DNA of 36,623 nucleotides from Acidobacteriota bacterium (GTDB taxonomy: Bacteria; Acidobacteriota; Terriglobia; UBA7540), in contig PLSX01000217.1 in the NCBI GenBank assembly GCA_003165315.1, forward strand, positions 1 through 36,623, given 5' to 3'. A program made the position numbers and the translations under genes. Shown in pieces: positions 9,019-16,139 of this stretch. Position 1 is the stretch's first letter, and each line of letters opens with the position of its first letter. The notes beneath the pieces were generated by a model. It was given only the letters and a program-made list of their open reading frames with translations. It searched no databases and had not been told where the DNA came from.

Positions 9019-10422
9019 TCAATGAATCTCGATGGGCGCAAGGTCATACCAGCCATCGGGTTGCAGGCCCTCGATGGCGAGCTTTATGGCCGGCTTACCT
9101 GTGCGCGGGTCCAGCAGCGCCACGCGCAGGCGGTAGATTCCCGGGAACAGGGTTTCGGGGATGTAGATTGAGCCGTCAAAAACGGCGTCCCCTGGCAGCC
9201 ACTTGCGGACGTCCACCGGCAGCTTGATTTGGGCGCTGCCGCCAGAGGATTGCAGTTCCAGGGCAAGGTCGTACGGGCGATAAACCGGCGCCACCCCCGC
9301 ATTCAGCCACCACATATGGATAGGTTGCATCGAACCGGCAGTCACTGAGGGCGGATACTCAAGCCGCCTCAGGGTGAACCGGTAACCCATCTGCTTTTGA
9401 AATTCATCAAAGGCCGGTTTCCACTCCTTAGGAATTGCCGTGGACTTGATGTTCACCGACGACACATGCCACCTGAGCGCCTGGGAAAGGATGTAACCGA
9501 GATCCCACCCCTGCTGTTTCCAATAGCCTGGAACCCAACAGGATTCCAGTGATACCGGGCTGCGCTGCCACGCGCTCTGGATTCCTGCACGGACAATCTG
9601 CTGCGGGTAAATGTCCAGCATCTCCGGGGGAAAGTAAGGATCGTTGGATGATGTTCGCATGTCACCCCAGCAATCCAACCGCCAGCCTGAACCGCGCTCC
9701 GTCCCATAAGCCAGGGCTTTTTCTTCGTCGAAATTCATCAGCAAAGGTGTGTGCTGGAACGCCTCCAGCCAGATGTCCACCAGTTTCTTCTGCACCTCAA
9801 TTGCCGGCATATACGGGCTCCAGCCCTCGCCCCAATAGCCAACCGAGGAGATGTCCACGCTATCCAGATCAGGATGCCCGTCGTAGCGCATACCCGCAGC
9901 TGCCACCAAAGCTCCCCAATCCTTCAGATACAAGGGGTCGGCAAAATCTGGCTGCCAGATATTCCCATCCTTATCAGTAGGTTGGTTTGCTCGACGCGCC
10001 CCCGATTTGCGATACCACTCTGGCAGCGGGTGCTTTTCATCGTAGGGCATCAGCCGAATTGCCAGCGACTGATGATGTGCGTGCGCTTCATGCAGCGCGG
10101 CATCAAGAATCTCCCAGCGCACTTTTCCCTGCTCCGGCTCCAGGGTTTGCCAAAACCAGCGACAATAGGAGATCGAAGATGCAGGAAAATCCACTGCTCC
10201 TGTCCCTGGCGACAACCTCCCCACAGGGCCTTCTTCCGACCAATCAAGGCCCGGATTGATGGCATCGCCATTGAAGCGCTGGAAAGTCTGAATCCCCATG
10301 CCCGGATTTACCAGCACATCGTCAATCGATTTGGGGCGGAGGACGGTGGTTTGCGTTTGCGCCAACACGCTCGCGACGCAAGCCAGAAAAAGAAAAGTGA
10401 CCTGAACTGGTCTCAATAACAT
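9019..10422 (-). CDS. Secreted DUF4832-like protein, glycosidase-fold candidate
   Basis: 467 residues from ATG 10422, where a signal peptide starts (MLLRPVQVTFLFLACVASVLAQ, cleavage after about residue 22). The mature part begins with NPGMGIQTFQRFNGD, then WQTLEPEQGKVRWEILDAAL and HHQSLAIRLMPYDE, a pattern seen in DUF4832/DUF4874-type TIM-barrel proteins related to beta-galactosidase-like hydrolases; LDSVDISSVGYWGEGW may hold an active-site acid. The last ~120 residues are a beta-rich region (APVYRPYDLALELQSS... IYRLRVALLDPRTGKPAI), as expected for the C-terminal DUF4832 domain. No enzyme activity can be assigned by eye. Flanked by two SDR genes on the same strand, suggesting sugar metabolism (inference). 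Confidence 0.7.
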   Translation of the reverse strand: MLLRPVQVTFLFLACVASVLAQTQTTVLRPKSIDDVLVNPGMGIQTFQRFNGDAINPGLDWSEEGPVGRLSPGTGAVDFPASSISYCRWFWQTLEPEQGKVRWEILDAALHEAHAHHQSLAIRLMPYDEKHPLPEWYRKSGARRANQPTDKDGNIWQPDFADPLYLKDWGALVAAAGMRYDGHPDLDSVDISSVGYWGEGWSPYMPAIEVQKKLVDIWLEAFQHTPLLMNFDEEKALAYGTERGSGWRLDCWGDMRTSSNDPYFPPEMLDIYPQQIVRAGIQSAWQRSPVSLESCWVPGYWKQQGWDLGYILSQALRWHVSSVNIKSTAIPKEWKPAFDEFQKQMGYRFTLRRLEYPPSVTAGSMQPIHMWWLNAGVAPVYRPYDLALELQSSGGSAQIKLPVDVRKWLPGDAVFDGSIYIPETLFPGIYRLRVALLDPRTGKPAIKLAIEGLQPDGWYDLAPIEIH

Positions 10423-10545
10423 GGTGATATCTCGCCCTCTCATCAGCGAAGAACATAGGGCGCTTGGCCAAGCATACCAAGCCCACACTGGCCTACGACT
10501 TCCCGGATGATTCGATGAGCCAATGATCCGACGGCCTGACCGGGA

Positions 10546-11301
10546 TCAGTCCATCAGCATGCCGCCGTTCACTTCGATGGTTTCACCCAGAATGTAACGG
10601 GCCGCGGGGGAAGCAAGGAACAGGATGACGTCGGCAATTTCATCCGCTGTTCCGGGACGGCCCTGGGGAATATTCGCCACCATTTTCGCCATGAGCTCGG
10701 GCGGGCTGTAACGCTCATGGTAGGGAGTCGCGATGACGCCCGGGTTGATTCCGTTTACGCGAATTCCATGCGGAATAAGCTCCTTGGCCAACGACTTGGT
10801 GTAGGTCATCAAACCACCCTTTGCCGTGGCATAGGCTCCCGCACCCAGACCCCCGCCGTTGCGTCCGGCGATGGATGAAACATTAATGATAATTCCGTTT
10901 TTGCGGGCCGCCATCTCTTCCCACACCGCCTGAGTGCAGAGGAAGACGCTTTTCAAGTTTAGGTCCATGATCTGATCCCAATACTCCTCCGTCATGTCAG
11001 TCAGGGTGCGCCTTGCAATCAAATCGCCCGCGTTGTTCACCAGAATGTCAATGTGCCCAAATTGTCTGCGTACATCCGCCATCAGGTCGCGCACAGCATC
11101 CTGGCGCGTAACGTCAGCGTGAACCGCCACCGCCTCGCCCCCCGCTTTGCGGATGGCTTCCACCGTCTCATCGGCGCCTTTTTGATTCTTGAGATAGTTC
11201 ACTGCCACCCGCGCTCCTTCGCGCGCCATGGCCTCCGCCGTCGCCCGACCGATGCCACTTGAAGCTCCCGTAATCACTGCAACTTGTCCAGTAAGAAACA
11301 T
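10546..11301 (-). CDS. FabG-like short-chain dehydrogenase/reductase
   Basis: 251-residue classical SDR. TGASSGIG (residues 11-18), cofactor Asp in HADVT (about 63), NNAGD about 87, NVSSIAG with the catalytic Ser about 139, YATAK with catalytic Tyr and Lys about 153-157, then NPGVIATPYHERYS and a C-terminal ILGETIEVNGGM typical of FabG/glucose-dehydrogenase-like members. Start ATG 11301 is supported by AGGAGG five bases upstream; the frame stays open much further upstream but that part lies antisense to fliL and lacks family similarity. It heads the minus-strand group with the DUF4832-like gene and the second SDR, and is divergent from the flagellar operon. Substrate unknown. Confidence 0.9.
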   Translation of the reverse strand: MFLTGQVAVITGASSGIGRATAEAMAREGARVAVNYLKNQKGADETVEAIRKAGGEAVAVHADVTRQDAVRDLMADVRRQFGHIDILVNNAGDLIARRTLTDMTEEYWDQIMDLNLKSVFLCTQAVWEEMAARKNGIIINVSSIAGRNGGGLGAGAYATAKGGLMTYTKSLAKELIPHGIRVNGINPGVIATPYHERYSPPELMAKMVANIPQGRPGTADEIADVILFLASPAARYILGETIEVNGGMLMD

Positions 11302-11707
11302 TCCATCCTCCTCTTCGATCAATATTATGCGGCTCAGTCTCTCCACTCGCACGCATCGAGAAACTGAAGGAAGCATCGTAACGCATCCGGAATCACCCGC
11401 CAACAACCAATGCGCGAATCCATTCTGGGCAGCAGGCAGGGGCGGCCACCCAGCACCCTTCCGCCTCCAGATAAAAGACACAGATGTGAATGTGGCACAA
11501 GGGCCAGCTTGGAACTTCCTCATGAGTCTTTCCCAATTTGGAATGAATCTGTATCGGCATAACTCAGGCGTGGAAATATGATCACCTTCTTCCCTACACT
11601 GCAAGCGGTTCATAAGCAAAGCACTTCCCGACCCCAGTTGGCCTTTAAAGCTCATTACCGAATTTCCCTGTCTTGTGGGCAATGACTTGCCTCTTAGACA
11701 ACTGCAT
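11302..11707. other. Divergent intergenic region upstream of the flagellar operon
   Basis: About 400 bp between the divergent SDR gene and fliL. It must contain the flagellar promoter unless transcription enters from elsewhere. No convincing sigma28 (TAAA-N15-GCCGATAA) or sigma54 (TGGCAC-N5-TTGC) site is visible; TGGCAC at 11493 lacks the -12 half. No ORF here looks real. Confidence 0.45.
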
Positions 11708-12172
11708 ATGGCAAACATTACCCAATGGAGATGGGAAGTTGATAAGGCGGGCGGCGTAGTGATCTTTCTCCTGGGGTTGGCACTGCTGACCGCGACTGGA
11801 AGCACAGGTTGCAGAAGATCCCCCACCGCCCAAAACAGCGAGGGCAAGGACTCCGCTGATGTGAAGGATAAAGGCGTATTACATCTCGAACCCTTTGTCG
11901 TGAACCTGGCGGATACCGAGAACAACAGCTTCCTCCGGGTGGGAATAGATTTGGGATTGGACAAGCCACTTTCTGGTAAAGAAGGCGAAGCATCCTCACC
12001 ACGCATCCGGGACTGCATCATTTGCGTTTTGTCCACCTGGCGGTCTGAAGCTCTGCTGGCTCCCGACGGTAAGCAAAAACTCAAAGAAGAAATTCTGCAC
12101 GCAGTTAAGGACCGGGTGCCCGAACTGGGAGCCCAAGCGGTCTATCTCACCGAATTTCTTGTGCAACGTTGA
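11708..12172 (+). CDS. fliL: Flagellar basal-body protein FliL
   Basis: 154-residue FliL-type protein: short cytoplasmic N-terminus, one membrane segment (AGGVVIFLLGLALLTATG, about residues 14-31), and a periplasmic domain with the family hallmarks LEPFVVNLAD (about 60-69), FLRVGIDLGL, then IRDCIICVLSTWRSEALLAPDGKQKLKEEI and VYLTEFLVQR at the end. FliL forms rings round the stator units and helps torque. A cysteine just after the membrane segment (GSTGC) could be lipidated, but the lipobox is not canonical. ATG 11708 was chosen; a GTG at 11675 is possible and neither has a clear SD. It heads the operon; its stop is 3 bp before the next start. Confidence 0.85.
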   Translation: MANITQWRWEVDKAGGVVIFLLGLALLTATGSTGCRRSPTAQNSEGKDSADVKDKGVLHLEPFVVNLADTENNSFLRVGIDLGLDKPLSGKEGEASSPRIRDCIICVLSTWRSEALLAPDGKQKLKEEILHAVKDRVPELGAQAVYLTEFLVQR

Positions 12173-12175
12173 CCT

Positions 12176-12454
12176 ATGGGGAGTGATGCGCAAACACGTG
12201 TTGTGGATTCAACTCTACCGCCAAGGGAACTGTGGCCGGAAGCGCTGCAACTACCCTGTCAGTTGACCGTCGCTTTAGGAGTTCCTCATTTCACCATTCG
12301 CGACCTACTTTCTCTCGACGTCAACTCGTTGGTGAATACGCGACGCCGCGAGGGGGCTCATGTGCCTGTGATGGTGAACGGCGTCATGGTGGGGTGGGCG
12401 GAATTTGATGTGATCGATGGCCGGTTGGCGGTTCGGATGACGGAAATGGTCTGA
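12176..12454 (+). CDS. fliN: Flagellar motor switch protein FliN (short form)
   Basis: 92-residue protein that is essentially one SpoA (FliM/FliN C-terminal) domain: LPCQLTVALGVPHFTIRDLLSLDVNSLVNT, then HVPVMVNGVMVGWAEFDVIDGRLAVRMTEMV. The strand order and the VMVNG.xVGWAEF segment match FliN, which forms the bottom of the C-ring and also docks the export ATPase. It starts 3 bp after the fliL stop, so translation is probably coupled. A second, much longer FliN/FliY-like gene is at 20101. The usual fliM neighbour is missing here and lies 7 kb downstream. Confidence 0.85.
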   Translation: MGSDAQTRVVDSTLPPRELWPEALQLPCQLTVALGVPHFTIRDLLSLDVNSLVNTRRREGAHVPVMVNGVMVGWAEFDVIDGRLAVRMTEMV

Positions 12455-12492
12455 CTCAAATAAGCGGACCCGAGCTCGGGAAGGGAAAAATC

Positions 12493-12786
12493 ATGGAAGC
12501 GAACGCTGAACCCCAGGCAATCTCGCCGCCTGAAACAGTATGGACGGCCGCTCTTAGGAACATTTGGCAATGGAGCCGGGACGCCGTAAAGGTTCGCAAG
12601 CCTCGACGCCTCAGGGTATGCGAAACCCTGTCGCTCGGTGAGCGGCGCTTTTTGGCGGTTATTGAATTCGACCGCCAGGAATTCCTAGTAGGCGGCACGG
12701 GAAGTTCCCTCGAAGTGCTGGCAAGGTTGGACGACGGAAGGGTTGTCGCCGAACCTCCCGTACAGGGGCGGCCGCGCTCCATTTAG
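12493..12786 (+). CDS. fliO: FliO-like flagellar biosynthesis protein
   Basis: 97 residues. The C-terminal half, RRLRVCETLSLGERRFLAVIEFDRQEFLVGGTGSSLEVLARL (split here as RRLRVCETLSLGERR plus FLAVIEFDRQEFLVGG and following), has the FliO pattern: a strand, 'lg.rr.laviefd...fLvG', then a serine-rich turn and 'evLarL'. FliO helps assemble the FliP ring of the export gate. Position between fliN and fliP supports the call. Odd: FliO usually has an N-terminal membrane helix, but residues 1-38 (SPPETVWTAALRNIWQWSRDA) are amphipathic at best. Either the membrane anchor is lost, or an upstream start or frameshift hides it; no such start is visible. Confidence 0.7.
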   Translation: MEANAEPQAISPPETVWTAALRNIWQWSRDAVKVRKPRRLRVCETLSLGERRFLAVIEFDRQEFLVGGTGSSLEVLARLDDGRVVAEPPVQGRPRSI

Positions 12787-12804
12787 AAGGTGACGAGTGG
12801 TCTT

Positions 12805-13566
12805 ATGAGGAAAATCTGTTTAAAAAGCCGATTGCAGTGGTGGGCGGCGGGAATTGGTTTACTAGCATATCCACAGACAATCTCACCCGCACCTCCAGCC
12901 GCGCCGAATGGACTGGTGATTCCCGGGCTGACGCAAGGCAATGCGTCAATACCATGGAACATCGTCATTCTTCTCACCGTCCTAACACTTCTTCCCGCCC
13001 TCCTGCTCTCCATGACTCCGTTCGTAAGAATTCTGGTGGTCTTCCATTTCCTGCGGCAGGCGTTGGGAACGCAGACCACGCCCACCAATCAAACTCTGAT
13101 CGGGCTGGCGCTTTTTCTTACCTACTTCGTCATGCAGCCTGTGGGGGCGGACGTCTATCAGGTTGCCATCGCCCCTCTCCAAAACAACCAGATCACCGCC
13201 ATGGAAGCACTTGACCGGGGCTCAGATCCCCTGCGGGTTTTCATGCTGAAGTACACGAGGCAGAAGGATTTGGCGCTGTTTGTAGAATTGGCAAAGGAAC
13301 CTCGTCCCCGGCGTCCGGAAGACCTTTCAATGCGAGTTGTGATTCCTGCCTACATTCTTTCGGAATTGAAGACCGGGTTTCAAATCGGGACGATCTTGTT
13401 CCTCCCCTTCCTGGTGATCGACCTGGTGGTGGCTTCCATCACCACCTCCGTGGGGATGATGCAATTGCCACCCGTAGTGATTTCCACGCCCCTGAAGATT
13501 TTGCTTTTTGTAATGGTGGACGGCTGGAACCTGGTGGTGGGGTCATTGATGAAGAGTTTTTATTGA
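12805..13566 (+). CDS. fliP: Flagellar export gate protein FliP
   Basis: 253-residue inner-membrane core component of the flagellar type III export gate. N-terminal signal-like segment (MRKICLKSRLQWWAAGIGLLAYPQTI), then the FliP signature LLPALLLSMTPFVRILVVFH (about residues 63-82), FLRQALGTQTTPTNQTLIGL, a helical periplasmic segment LKYTRQKDLALFVELAKEPRP about 145-165, and the C-terminal VVIPAYILSELKTGFQIG ... SVGMMQLPPVVISTPLKILL ... VDGWNLVVGSL. Start ATG 12805 is preferred over GTG 12790; AAGGTGA lies upstream of both. In most bacteria fliQ follows directly; here a foreign-looking gene intervenes. Confidence 0.95.
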   Translation: MRKICLKSRLQWWAAGIGLLAYPQTISPAPPAAPNGLVIPGLTQGNASIPWNIVILLTVLTLLPALLLSMTPFVRILVVFHFLRQALGTQTTPTNQTLIGLALFLTYFVMQPVGADVYQVAIAPLQNNQITAMEALDRGSDPLRVFMLKYTRQKDLALFVELAKEPRPRRPEDLSMRVVIPAYILSELKTGFQIGTILFLPFLVIDLVVASITTSVGMMQLPPVVISTPLKILLFVMVDGWNLVVGSLMKSFY

Positions 13567-13576
13567 ACCAGGAGAT

Positions 13577-13600
13577 AGAAGTCAGGAGCCCGGGGTCAGA
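13577..13600 (+). repeat. Left inverted repeat of the fliP-fliQ insert
   Basis: 24 nt starting AGAAGTCAGGAG and ending CGGGGTCAGA, immediately before the ATG of the four-helix-bundle gene. Imperfect reverse complement of 13979-14002. It starts 11 bp after the fliP stop. Confidence 0.55.
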
Positions 13601-14020
13601 ATGGCCATGCCGCTTAAACCCGCCAGAACATTTCAGGACCTGATCGTTTGGGCCAAAGCCCACGAATTTGCGCATGGCGGATACAAGGTGACAACGTCTC
13701 TCCCAAAACGCGAAACCAACGAGTTATGCAGTCAGATGCGGAGGGCAGCAGTTTCGTTTCCGGCAAATATCCCTGAGGGCTTCCGAAGGCATGGAAGGGC
13801 AGAAAAGGTCCGATTCATGAACATAGCGGAAGGCTCCCTGGAGGAAGGCCAGTACTACCTGATTCTGGTCCGCGATTTGAGTTACGGGAGTACAGAGGGA
13901 CCCGGGAGGTTATTGGAGGAAGTCAGCCGGCTTCCGCACGCCTATTCAAAGGCGATTCGAACTGCTGGTGGTCGCGATTCTGACTGCTGTCTCCCGACTT
14001 CTCTCGAGGATTTATTATGA
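13601..14020 (+). CDS. Four-helix-bundle protein (23S-intervening-sequence/S23 type)
   Basis: 139 residues, resembling the small four-helix-bundle family first seen as ORFs in 23S rRNA intervening sequences and related to the Avd protein of diversity-generating retroelements. Signs: FQDLIVWAKAHEFAH (family 'fedLkvWqkA.ela'), LPKRETNELCSQMRRAAVSFPANIPEGF (matches 'lP..E...L..QlrRAa.Si.aNIaEG'), FMNIAEGSLEEGQYYLILVRDLSYG and LLEEVSRLPHAYSKAI. Role unknown; nucleic-acid binding has been proposed for relatives. Starts right after the left inverted repeat (ATG 13601 or 13607). The last ~16 residues (GRDSDCCLPTSLEDLL) are the translated right repeat plus the fliQ leader, and its TGA overlaps the fliQ ATG by 4 bp. 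No flagellar role is known for this family; it interrupts fliP-fliQ. Confidence 0.8.
   Translation: MAMPLKPARTFQDLIVWAKAHEFAHGGYKVTTSLPKRETNELCSQMRRAAVSFPANIPEGFRRHGRAEKVRFMNIAEGSLEEGQYYLILVRDLSYGSTEGPGRLLEEVSRLPHAYSKAIRTAGGRDSDCCLPTSLEDLL
13979..14002 (-). repeat. Right inverted repeat of the fliP-fliQ insert
   Basis: 24 nt starting TCTGACTGCTGT, imperfect reverse complement of 13577-13600. It lies inside the 3' end of the four-helix-bundle reading frame and ends 14 bp before the fliQ start. Confidence 0.55.
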
Positions 14021-14286
14021 CTCCTGAAATTGTCGTCCAGATGGCTCGCGAAACTCTGGTGACCGCACTGTTGCTGGCCACACCTATTCTGGCAGTCGCC
14101 ACTGTGGTGAGCTTGTTGATCAATATTGCCCAGGTGATGACATCCATTCAGGAGCATACCGTGGCCACCGTCCCAAGACTCGCGGTTGTGGCCATCGCTA
14201 CTTTTGTCATGTTGCCGTGGATGCTGCGCAAATTGATGGGCTTCACCATTCATTTGCTTGCCGACTTCCATCGCTGCCTTGGATAA
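14017..14286 (+). CDS. fliQ: Flagellar export gate protein FliQ
   Basis: 89-residue protein with two membrane hairpin helices: TLVTALLLATPILAVATVVS (about residues 14-33) and RLAVVAIATFVMLPWMLRKL (about 54-73). The central SLLINIAQVMTSIQEHT is the family signature (xxxQxxTQIqExTL). FliQ packs round the FliP/FliR core of the export gate. The ATG overlaps the TGA of the inserted four-helix-bundle gene (ATGA), so it may now be translated by re-initiation after that gene; an SD-like GAGGA also lies just upstream. Confidence 0.93.
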   Translation: MTPEIVVQMARETLVTALLLATPILAVATVVSLLINIAQVMTSIQEHTVATVPRLAVVAIATFVMLPWMLRKLMGFTIHLLADFHRCLG

Positions 14287-14303
14287 AGCACAAGGAGTAA
14301 CAC

Positions 14304-15071
14304 GTGGGGCTGCATTTGGAAACGTTGATCGGACGACTGTTGACGGTGGGCGCGAGGGTGAGCGCCCTGATGGTGTTTGCGCCTTTCTTTGGGAGCGTGA
14401 CCATTTCACCGCGCATCAAGGCCGGCCTGGCGATTGCGCTGACGGCCATCATCTATCCGCTGGTGGGGCCTGAGTTGCCTTCCCTCTCCACTGCAATGGG
14501 GTGGAAGGTTGCCGGCGGTGAAGTCATCGTGGGCCTGGTCATGGGGATCACGCTCCAGTTCGTTTTTGAGGGAGTTGAGTTGGCCGGGCAGGTGGTGGGC
14601 TTTCAGGTTGGGCATGCATTGGCGAACCTGATCAATCCGCAATCCGATGCAGAAACGCCGATCCTTGCCAACTTCTATCAAGCCATAGCCCTGCTGATCT
14701 TCCTTCAACTAAATGTCCATCACTGGCTGCTGCGAGGGTTGATCAAAAGTTTCGAGTATTGCCCTCCAGGCATGGTGGAGGCGCCTCCCGCGTTGGCCGA
14801 AATGATCTGGCGCGCCGGCGGCGGAATGCTGCTCATGGCGGTACAAGTCGCAATCCCCACACTGCTGGCCACGATGCTCATCGATGTTGCTCTAGGTTTT
14901 CTGGGCAGGGCGTCACCCCAGCTTCCTGTTCTGTTTGTGGGAATTTCCGTCAAGAGCGTTGTGGCATTCCTCGTGGTAATGGGCACGTTACGCTTTTGGC
15001 CGGGCCTGCTGGAGCGATATTTCGGAGAAGCGCTCACGACCAGCGAGCAAGCGATGCGATTGGCGAGATAG
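14304..15071 (+). CDS. fliR: Flagellar export gate protein FliR
   Basis: 255-residue inner-membrane protein completing the FliP5-FliQ4-FliR1 export gate. GTG start at 14304 with AAGGAG six bases upstream. Family features: RVSALMVFAPFFGSVTISPRIKAGLAIALT near the N-terminus (about residues 17-46), EVIVGLVMGITLQFVFEGVELAGQVVGFQVGHALANLINPQSD about 73-115 with the G-rich signature, and the C-terminal GFLGRASPQLPVLFVGISVKS segment (about 195-215). Multiple hydrophobic helices throughout. It starts 17 bp after fliQ and is followed 12 bp later by flhB. Confidence 0.95.
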   Translation: MGLHLETLIGRLLTVGARVSALMVFAPFFGSVTISPRIKAGLAIALTAIIYPLVGPELPSLSTAMGWKVAGGEVIVGLVMGITLQFVFEGVELAGQVVGFQVGHALANLINPQSDAETPILANFYQAIALLIFLQLNVHHWLLRGLIKSFEYCPPGMVEAPPALAEMIWRAGGGMLLMAVQVAIPTLLATMLIDVALGFLGRASPQLPVLFVGISVKSVVAFLVVMGTLRFWPGLLERYFGEALTTSEQAMRLAR

Positions 15072-15083
15072 GGAGCAGAACGC

Positions 15084-16139
15084 GTGGCGGATGAAAGTCG
15101 CACAGAACAAGCAACACCTCGACGGCGGCAACGCGCCCGCACCGAAGGGGACGTCCCGCGCAGCCGGGAGCTATCCTCCGCTCTCGCTCTGATGACCCTG
15201 GTGCTGTTTCTCTGGTGGTACCCGCACAACTGGAAAAATGACTGGCGCGAAATGCTGGAGAACGCTCTCAACTATGCGGCCAACAACGATATATCGGCAG
15301 GCACTCCGGTATTCAATTGGGTCATTTGGACATTCTCTGTTTGGGCAGGGCCCACCCTGGCAATTGTCTGGGTGGTAGCGCTCGCTGGCAGTTTCGCCTC
15401 TGGCGGCTTCGTGGTTGCACCAGGTGCGCTTGCCCCCAAACCGCAGCGGCTAAACCCCGCTAATAATCTTGGCAAGCTGTTTTCGCTCCAGGGGATCCAA
15501 AGCCTGATGAAATCTCTGATTCCTTCAGGATTCGTACTCTACATCACGCTGGCCATGATAACTCGCGATTGGGGCCAGATGATGCAGATGAGCCGCGTGA
15601 GTGTCAAGTCATCGTTGGGGTGGATGCTTTCACGGCTCTTTGAAGTCTCATGGAAGGGATCATTGGTTTTCATCCTCTGGGCGGGATTCGATGTCCTGAT
15701 GTCCCGCCTCAATTTTGAGCGCCAACTCCGTATGACCCGCCAGGAAGTGCGTGAGGACTTCAAAGAGATGGAGGGCCATCCGGCCATCCGCGGGCGCATT
15801 CGGCGGTTGCAGCGGGAGATGCGGCGCCGCCGAATGTTGCGCGATGTGGCCAGAGCCACGGTGGTTGTGACCAACCCCAACGAATACGCCGTGGCGCTTG
15901 AATACAAGCCGGAGGCCATGGCGGCTCCTGTGGTGGTCGCCAAAGGCCGCAACCTGCTGGCGCAAAAAATCAAACGCGAAGCACGCTGGCACGGAATCCC
16001 GATCGTGGAAAATCCGCCACTGGCTCAGGCCCTTTATCGCGCCGCCGAACTTGGACAGGCGATCCCGGCGAAATTGTACACGGCGGTCGCGGAGATTCTG
16101 GCCTTTATCTTCCGTACCCAGCAGATGGTTAAGTCATGA
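15084..16139 (+). CDS. flhB: Flagellar export switch protein FlhB, with NPNE instead of NPTH
   Basis: 351 residues from GTG 15084. FlhB is the export-gate protein that switches substrate specificity from rod/hook to filament, normally after self-cleavage between Asn and Pro of NPTH. N-terminus ESRTEQATPRRRQRARTEGDVPRS matches the family (EkTEkpTpkkrrdAReeGqVarS). Four membrane helices lie between about residues 35 and 225, then the linker and cytosolic domain: MTRQEVREDFKEMEGHPAIRGRIR and NPNEYAVALEY. At residues 264-267 (15873-15884) the site is N-P-N-E: Asn and Pro remain, but Thr and His are replaced. Other core residues (APVVVAKG, ENPPLAQALYRAAELGQAIP) are normal. Its stop overlaps flhA. 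Confidence 0.95.
   Translation: MADESRTEQATPRRRQRARTEGDVPRSRELSSALALMTLVLFLWWYPHNWKNDWREMLENALNYAANNDISAGTPVFNWVIWTFSVWAGPTLAIVWVVALAGSFASGGFVVAPGALAPKPQRLNPANNLGKLFSLQGIQSLMKSLIPSGFVLYITLAMITRDWGQMMQMSRVSVKSSLGWMLSRLFEVSWKGSLVFILWAGFDVLMSRLNFERQLRMTRQEVREDFKEMEGHPAIRGRIRRLQREMRRRRMLRDVARATVVVTNPNEYAVALEYKPEAMAAPVVVAKGRNLLAQKIKREARWHGIPIVENPPLAQALYRAAELGQAIPAKLYTAVAEILAFIFRTQQMVKS

Larger units (their letters stand above)
13577..14002. mobile_element. Candidate IR-bracketed four-helix-bundle insertion between fliP and fliQ
   Basis: Imperfect 24-nt inverted repeats flank the four-helix-bundle gene: 13577-13600 (AGAAGTCAGGAGCC then CGGGGTCAGA) and 13979-14002 (TCTGACTGCTGT then CTCCCGACTTCT). 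Reverse-complementing the left copy gives 19 of 24 matches; the outer CTCCxGACTTCT and inner TCTGAC parts agree best. The unit is 426 bp and no transposase is present, so if mobile it needs help in trans. No convincing target duplication is seen. Confidence 0.5.

Noticed and set aside
11493..11510. sigma54 site TGGCAC before fliL
   Set aside because: The required TTGC at the right distance is missing.
11302..12084. N-terminal extension of the SDR gene at 10546
   Set aside because: Antisense to fliL and without SDR similarity; a strong AGGAGG precedes the ATG at 11301.
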